From Capillidium heterosporum (taxonomy: Eukaryota; Entomophthoromycota; Entomophthoromycetes; Entomophthorales; Capillidiaceae): a stretch of DNA of 64,000 nt. A program made the position numbers and the translations under genes. The notes under the pieces are model-generated. The model worked only from the letters and a program-made list of their open reading frames with translations, did no database searches and had not been told where the DNA came from. Within the stretch, counting starts at the first letter, position 1. The number at the start of each line of letters is the position of its first letter. The stretch lies in contig WBMQ01000010.1 in assembly GCA_016630905.1 (NCBI GenBank), positions 992,001 to 1,056,000 of the forward strand. Direction: 5' to 3'. This document shows, piece after piece, positions 57,883 through 64,000 of this stretch.

Positions 57883-57956
57883 CGCTTATGGCTGGACTCG
57901 AACCAGCAACCTCGAGATTAACAGTCTCACGCGCTAACCAATTGCGCCACACAAGC
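57883..57956 (-). tRNA. tRNA-Asn(GTT)
   Basis: 74 bases, no intron. The acceptor stem GCTTGTG pairs with CATAAGC (one G-T). The D arm is GCGC...GCGC, and anticodon stem TGAGA/TCTCG encloses loop CTGTTAA with anticodon GTT. The T arm is GCTGG-TTCGAGT-CCAGC and the discriminator G. Confidence 0.95.
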
Positions 57957-58240
57957 CCAAATGGACTCTGTATCGGATATCCACATGATATCCCTCGCCT
58001 TTAAGATAATATAAATTAGCTTTAGTTAATGAGCTTGGATCAAATATCTGGAAACAATAATCTTGAAGATATATTTCATAGCATAAATAGTATAGATTAT
58101 GAACAACTGCAATACATTATGTAAAGACATTTTTGAAATTAAAGATTTCCACTACATTGATCTATCTTACACTATGCCATAATTCACATACTATCCACCT
58201 ACATAGTTTATTTAACTGGCATGTTTACGTTTTGATTCTA

Positions 58241-59345
58241 CTAAGCTGCAATACTTCCAGTATTACAAGACTCTACCGATTTCTCACCAATAGTTTTAAA
58301 ATAAGGATATAGATTACAAGCAGGGAATTTTTCCAAGATCGAGCCAGGCTGTGTGGATGTCCCCAATAATTCGGTAAATGTTGGATCTATAGGTACGCTA
58401 CCTACAAACGAAAGTTTAATAAAGGCAAAGAGCATTGAAAACCTCTTACCCAAAAATTTCAACTGATATTGTTCAGCCAGCTTTATACCACCTCCTTTTG
58501 AAAACAAATTCGTACAGTCCTAAAAGAATTAGTTTAACTACAAATAATTAAAGAGATTCATACCTGCACAGTTGGGGCAGATGTACCCACTTAGATTTTC
58601 GACAATTCCAACAATGGGTAATCCAACTTTCTTACAAAAGTTTATTTCCTTCTTTACATCTAATGTTGCCACTTCCTAAATTGATCACTATTAGTATATT
58701 GTACTATAGTTTAAAGTAAGTACTTGTGGTGTAGTAACTAGTATCGAAGACTGATTTTCAAACTCCTTTAAAACCTCTACAACAGTTAAATGTTCATCAG
58801 AGGTACCTAAATATTAAAGTCTTAATAAACGAGGTTTCTTTAAAATATACCAGGCGGTGTATCAATCACCAGATAGTCGATATCTCCCCAATTTACTTCC
58901 GTGAAAAACTGCTTCACCATGGCTTATGTACATTTGAAAAATCAGTCAAGTAATGATAATCAAAAGTTTAATTACCTGTCTTCTTGGGTCCTCTCCAAAC
59001 AACTGATTGATTTCTATCCTTCAACAGGAAGGCTATCGACATGCAGCTCAACCTGTCTGAGCCGTTGACTTTGACTGGCAGCCATCTTTTAAAATTCAAC
59101 TTTAACACACTTTGTCTAAATAAAATAAGTCCTTACCCGGTTTCGGTCTGATAAATCGTTTGATCTTCAACGTTCAGTAAGTAAGGTATCGAAGGGCCAC
59201 ATAAATCTAAATCTAGTATTGCCACTTTGTATCCCAAACTAACTAGTGCTAAACTGAGGCCTATACTTACACTTGACTTGCCTACCCCGCCTTTACCACT
59301 TAGAACTGTTAGAATTTGAGTCGATGGTTGTAGCTTGAAACTCAT
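58241..59345 (-). CDS. CFD1: Cytosolic Fe-S cluster assembly NTPase CFD1 (NUBP2)
   Basis: Seven exons on the minus strand (59345-59137, 59085-58976, 58922-58851, 58806-58724, 58675-58564, 58519-58450, 58401-58241), introns 44-53 bases, about 271 residues. The deviant Walker A is [10 protein letters not shown] at 16-25, the ATP-switch region is [10 protein letters not shown], and [10 protein letters not shown] is the Walker B-like part. The cluster-binding CxxC lies in GYICPNCA just before [11 protein letters not shown]. There is no N-terminal ferredoxin-like extension, which separates CFD1/NUBP2 from NBP35/NUBP1. With NBP35 it forms the scaffold for cytosolic and nuclear 4Fe-4S clusters. At the exon 5/6 junction one extra G (58564) remains after canonical splicing, so the frame is off by one as written. 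Confidence 0.9.
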
Positions 59346-59620
59346 TGTATCTTGTTGTATTTTAATAGAACTAGTAACCTTTCTTTTCGATATCTGTTAT
59401 ATACTTTTTCGCAGCTTAAACTTTGAAAAGTTGATTAGTAATTTGGAAAGACAGGCACCATTTGGTTTTTGCAATTTTGCAATTTTCAGTAAGCTTTTGC
59501 AGATTGCTGTTCTATAAATTTGATAACTTTCATTGGTTCGAATTGAAATAAGTATAGTTGACTAGGATTTCATCCAACTTACAAACCTTAAAACTTTTGT
59601 GACGATAAAGAAGACATAAG
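59346..59620. promoter_or_regulatory. Divergent promoter region of CFD1 and the TMEM209-like gene
   Basis: 275 bases separate the two start codons, so both genes must be driven from here. No sharp TATA box is seen on either strand. Confidence 0.5.
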
Positions 59621-62509
59621 ATGTCAAAACGAATGATGGATGGAGCGGTTAATGTGCAAGAACGTAGGGAGAATCCTACACTGCCTAACAACTCTACTAG
59701 CTTTTCCCAACCTACTATTAGGCAGGATGAATCAATAAAACTCTCCAACTATACCTCAGCTTCATTTCCAACCAAAGTAGAGCCCAAAAGTAAGGAAGAG
59801 GCTCACCGAATCAAAAAGAGCAACTGGAAGAAAAGCCTCGAGAGCTGGAAGGTTAAAAGTGTCAGTGATTTATCCCGACCTAAATCAAAGAAATCTTCTC
59901 ATAAGATAAGTGGAAAGTTTTTTTTATCAAGTCTCGAAGCAATTTCAAGTTCAACTTTCGATAAAATCTCAACCGCAACAACTACTCAAAATCAAAAGCT
60001 TGGAAGCTATTTTGAAGGAAATGGGACTATACCTGGTACCATTGATGACATGAAGATTCCAAGTCTCACCGCCTATACCCACCACAACACATTGAATGAT
60101 TCTTATGAAAAGAAGCTTACCGATTACTTGAAAGCCACTTCCACTCCCAAGCCTGATGAAACTCGATTTGAGAGTCTTGAAAAGCCCAGCGGAATTTCGC
60201 ATAAGCTTGCTGAGCTGACAAAAAACTCGGGATCAAAGACTCAGACCTCTAAAGAAAGTTTAATTAGTGGTTCAAAGGATACCAAAACCAAGTTTGGTGA
60301 CCTTCCGATATTAGCCAGCCTCCAAAACAAGGATACATTTCCAGGTAAATTCAGTGTTTATATATATATTTAAGTCAACTAGCTGAGGAAATTAAGGTGG
60401 ATCCTTTTAAAGGTATTAAAGAGCGTGTTGAAGCAAAAAAGAAGCAGCAAAAGCAACTCTACAGTCTCTTCACCAGTATTCTTTTTAATTTATGTCTCTC
60501 ATTAGTTTCCAGGTTTGTATCATCTGAAAATAATATCAACTCATACAAATAATTTATTTAGATTCACCAATTTCGGCACCCCCATCCTACCTATTCACAA
60601 TCTATGAGCTTATCTCATACCCTTATCTCATCATTTCCATCTTTGTTAATATTTTCACTGATATAAATGAGCCATTGTGGAGTTATGCTTTACCTCAATT
60701 AAAGGTCGTAGTAACCAAATTTAACTCAGTGAAGTCAATCTGGGATACACCAAAGGTTGTTTCGTTCATGCCCCCTTCCTTGGATTTAAATGTCGCTTAC
60801 ACTAAAAAGATTGATAAGATGTTTGGATCTGAAGATATTCGCAATAGCAAGCATCGAAAAGTATGTCGATACTCTACTCGCTAAGGATACCATGTCTAAA
60901 CCGCAGCCCGAGCAGTCTCTCCTAAACTGTAAGTATTTATCCATTTGTACTCAACTAATTGATATTTTTAGCTATCAAGGTCCACAGCGTACTTAGTCAA
61001 GTGACTAGTAATTGTCTCCCTGGTACATTGGTTGTCAATTCGGACCTAGAGAAATCGAAGGATTCGGATATCAACTTCATTAATTCGCTTAAATTCGACG
61101 GCAAGTTCTACACCAAACCCCACTCAAAGGAGGTACTAAAGATGTCGCACCTCATCGACACAAAAGATTCTGGCACCAAAGTTATCATGTACATGGATCC
61201 TATAGCTACGGCTGGTGCATTAAACTACCATGAGACTGATGTCCATATGTTCGCCCGCGTATGGGTTCACGCCAAGTTACTCACGCCTCTACTTAGACTC
61301 ATTGATGCCGTCGACAAAGATTTACTTGAAAGAGGTTTATCCCACCTCACCAGTGCCAATCAGTTGGCCAAATATCCTTACTATGAGAATTCTAACACTA
61401 CAAAAGAGAAATACCTTGAGTTCTTCTACAACCCTTCCAACTCGATTCCTGATAATGTCCTTGACTGCGTACGTGATCACACGCCACCTATCAGCTTCAA
61501 TCAAGGGCTCAGTGCTTCAACTATCAACAAGCCCAACCCAACTTCAGCCCAATCTAACTACGATTCGAACAAGAAGCAGCCCCCAGCTGCCTTACAGAAT
61601 GCTGACGATTTACACGAATACTTCTCCAACTACAAAGCCGACATCTTCACCTTAGCGCACGACCTTACCACCAAGCCATTAGCCTTACGTCGTATCGTAG
61701 TTGAAAAGTATCTTCGTAACTACCCTGCTGTTGCTAGACCAGTTGTCATCCAACGTCTCCGCGAGCTCAACAGCTCCTCCCTCTTAACCGCCTTCCGAGG
61801 TGACTACGGTGTAGAGCGCTACCCCCTCGATAACCAAGTTCACCAGGATACCACCCCACCAGCTTCCCAAATCAGCCTCCCAGCTGGTCTCGAGCCTATA
61901 ACCGACACCAGCTTGCTGCTAGACCTATTCAAATCTAAGCTCGATCTGGCTTTGGGTCCCGATCTCTTCCCCAACATATACACGAACTACTTCTCCAAGC
62001 ACCACTTTGCTGGCTATGAGCAACCGGAACCTACTTACCCACCAGTGCAGGTCGAAAACCTTACTACTAGGTTCCAGAGCGACGACCTTGAGAAATTGAT
62101 TCCCAAGACCCCCACCAACTTCTACATCCGACAGCACAGCCCATCGCGTAGTCATCTGACTATTGTCTCCATCGACAAGGATGGTAAGCGAATTATCCAT
62201 GACCTACCTCGTGGAGATTCCAATCTTTTTGTAGCTCTGCATGCTGTAGCTTCCATGCTGATCGTACAGTACGCCCACCTACCTCAAGGCGAACGTGAGT
62301 TGAAGAAGGATCCCAAGGCACCGGTAGATATTTTCAGTTTGAATTCCGATGTAGCTCCCTTGTACTTAGGTCGTGGTGTCTTTGGAGATAACGTCAAAGT
62401 CGAGTTCGAACCTAAAACTTTCCCTCCTGGCTTCGACGTCATGGATCTTAAGCGGTTCCTTAAGGATATGGAATCAGGTAGCTCCAAGTTTGGAAAAGAA
62501 AGCTACTAG
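59621..62509 (+). CDS. Candidate TMEM209/cytochrome-b561-N-domain membrane protein, with frame breaks
   Basis: Four exons (59621-60344, 60383-60512, 60562-60928, 60972-62509) give about 918 residues after skipping one extra base near 60614 and another near 60837. Residues 1-245 are polar and Ser/Lys-rich. Next come two hydrophobic segments (YSLFTSILFNLCLSLVS and YPYLIISIFVNIF). The large C-terminal part contains RVWVHAKLLTPLLRLID and SHLTIVSIDKDGKRIIHDLPRGDSNLFVAL, which resemble the end of TMEM209 (HYEL...LPKGRNNMFHTLL), a nuclear-envelope protein bound to the nuclear pore. The order soluble tail, two membrane spans, then C-terminal domain also agrees. I recognise this only by pattern. The exon phases and both frame jumps (+1, +1) are consistent with one gene rather than two. 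Confidence 0.5.
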
Positions 62510-64000
62510 TTGAAGATGTACATGAGGATGCTATGTTATTTTTTATTTTACGAGTGGGCTGTAGCCCTATTTGAGAGTAAATTTAGCTATTTTATTGGAC
62601 TTTCATTATGATATATCTTTGAATATTAGTGTATATATTATTGGATGTTTTTCATTAGTTGCTATGTACTAGTGTTGGTATTCAATAATTCGCTTAAAAT
62701 ATTACCATTATATCCTACACCATCAAGCTAACCAAAGGAAAACACATTCACACTTTCTGGGTTGTCTTTAGCTTAGATTCGGTACTCAGCTCCATCCTAC
62801 TCTTCGATATCAACTTCAACAATTTGGAAATCAAATTGGACTTTAATACCTTTATCATTATCATGGCTATCGATTGTGGTAGCGCCCTCTTCTATATCCC
62901 TCAAGAGAAAATCATCAAAGTAGAGACTACAGGGTCATTACCACCAAGTTTGAGAACACTATTTCCAGGCTTATCAGTGTAAGTAAAGATTTCATTTAAT
63001 AAAAAACATTGGCTCTCATTCCATCGTTTACCTCGTCCAGCTGATCTTGCATCTGCTGTTCCATTTTTCAACAATACCATCTTCAGAATTTGTACTCATT
63101 GCTTCAATTATATTTATCACTTAGTTATATATATGATCAGTTCCCTTGATATCGGTAAACTCTTTGACAGAAAGTTGCTCTCGTTCAAAGCATGGCACTT
63201 GCGTCTTAGCTCTGTTGACTGTCATGTTCACCGTCATCTGATTTAGAGATTCTACACAATTTTTACATCGACAAGAAGACCGGTATATTTGGCATCGACT
63301 TTGTTAAAACTTCATCTTACCATCTTCTGCCTATTATACGGTATCTTAATTACCATACTTCAGACTAGACTACTAGGTTATAGGTTTCGTGTCCAGCAAT
63401 GCCTCAGCTTTTTCTCGTTACACCTGTTTGTACAAAGTAGTCCAGTCAGCTGACACCACTTTCATCCAAAGTATTGTAGCCTTGGATATTTAATACCTTG
63501 TCTATCACATCGTATACTGGGAATCTTTTGAAAGTCTCAGTCCCCTTCACCTTCCTCATCATCTATTTCATCCATTATTATGATAATGTCAAGTCATTAA
63601 TAAAGCATGAGCTTTGCCATCAAGGCTCACGTTAAATTCTACATTCCTTTGAAAACAGTATATAGCATGAACTTAGTCTATAGTAAATATTGTTGCTTAC
63701 CAACATTTCATTTACACTTTGCCCAGTTTGATGTTACTTTGGGAGGAGTAGATCCAATTTCCAAGTGAAAGGTACTCTCAGTTGAAAGTATATTTAAAAT
63801 AACAAGTATTTTAAAGGAGAAGGGTATTTGCTCCTACTAGTAAAACATATTAATTTATATGGCCTTATTACAAGGTATATATCCAGTACTTTGGTTTATA
63901 CATCCCTCATACTTCTTTCTATAGAGACAAACTACCGAATTTTCCTAAAAAGAAGCTATTTCTTCCAAGGATCCCCTATTATAAAATAGATATATATAGA
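62510..64000. other. No intact gene; coding-like patches on the minus strand
   Basis: About 1.5 kb. On the minus strand, around 63090-62790, short open pieces read MSTNSEDGIVEK, SVLKLGGNDPVV and FDDFLLRDIEEGATTIDSH...VEVDIEE-stop in different frames, with a GT donor near 63035. They could be an intron-containing small gene with frame breaks or a decayed gene. Around 63570 (minus) MDEIDDEEGEG is followed by a stop. None can be assembled with confidence. Confidence 0.3.

Noticed and set aside
60374-60374. Alternative acceptor (TAAG) for the first TMEM209-like intron
   Set aside because: It would lead straight into a stop; the next AG at 60382 keeps the frame.
1-64000. Horizontal transfer, secondary-metabolite cluster, transposon or CRISPR
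   Set aside because: The genes are mostly standard eukaryotic housekeeping types with the same intron style throughout. One P450 near a zinc-cluster factor is not enough for a cluster, and no transposase, reverse transcriptase or repeat array was seen.

Overview
The window is nuclear DNA of a fungus. The signs are a Zn2Cys6 zinc-cluster transcription factor, sterol (ERG26) and glucosylceramide enzymes, yeast-type NOT1, SFT2, CFD1 and PIN4 relatives, and protein genes cut by many very short GT-AG introns. I infer about 77 introns of 31-84 bases, mostly 36-52. It is not a typical budding yeast: glucosylceramide synthase, a TMEM209-like protein, heavy fragmentation by introns and a small secreted C4 protein point to a filamentous or early-diverging lineage. 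I cannot name the species. Coding stretches are GC-balanced. Intergenic stretches are AT-rich and often 1-3 kb long.

Layout: (1) 1-13.3 kb holds the start of a PTC7-type phosphatase cut by the window edge, a HAD phosphatase, a zinc-cluster regulator, a coiled-coil protein, ERG26 and the copper ATPase CCC2. (2) 13.5-20.3 kb holds a cytochrome P450, the Golgi protein SFT2, mitochondrial ribosome recycling factor and a secreted, probably GPI-anchored protein with a long inverted repeat upstream. (3) 22.5-42.1 kb has three glutamate-cysteine ligase (GSH1) genes. Two are intronless tandem copies sharing a nearly identical ~570-base tract; the third keeps two introns. An acyl-CoA thioesterase, NOT1 and a Med11-like gene lie between them. 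(4) 42.4-53.5 kb holds glucosylceramide synthase, tRNA-Leu(CAA), a Ser/Thr-rich protein, a PIN4-like RRM-R3H protein and a thioredoxin-UBX fusion. (5) 53.5-62.5 kb holds a J-domain protein, a CHORD-like mini-protein, a DHHC palmitoyltransferase with a 12-base exon carrying its active-site cysteine, tRNA-Asn(GTT), CFD1 and a TMEM209-like membrane protein. The last 1.5 kb has no intact gene.

The genes are mostly unrelated housekeeping functions, not a pathway cluster. A loose redox and metal theme (three GSH1 copies, CCC2, CFD1, a thioredoxin) may be chance. Six conserved genes contain single-base frame breaks, nearly all an extra base (+1). These lie at scattered positions away from the stop codons and look more like insertion-type assembly errors than pseudogenes or programmed recoding, but raw reads or RNA must decide. 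I see no CRISPR array, insertion sequence or transposase.
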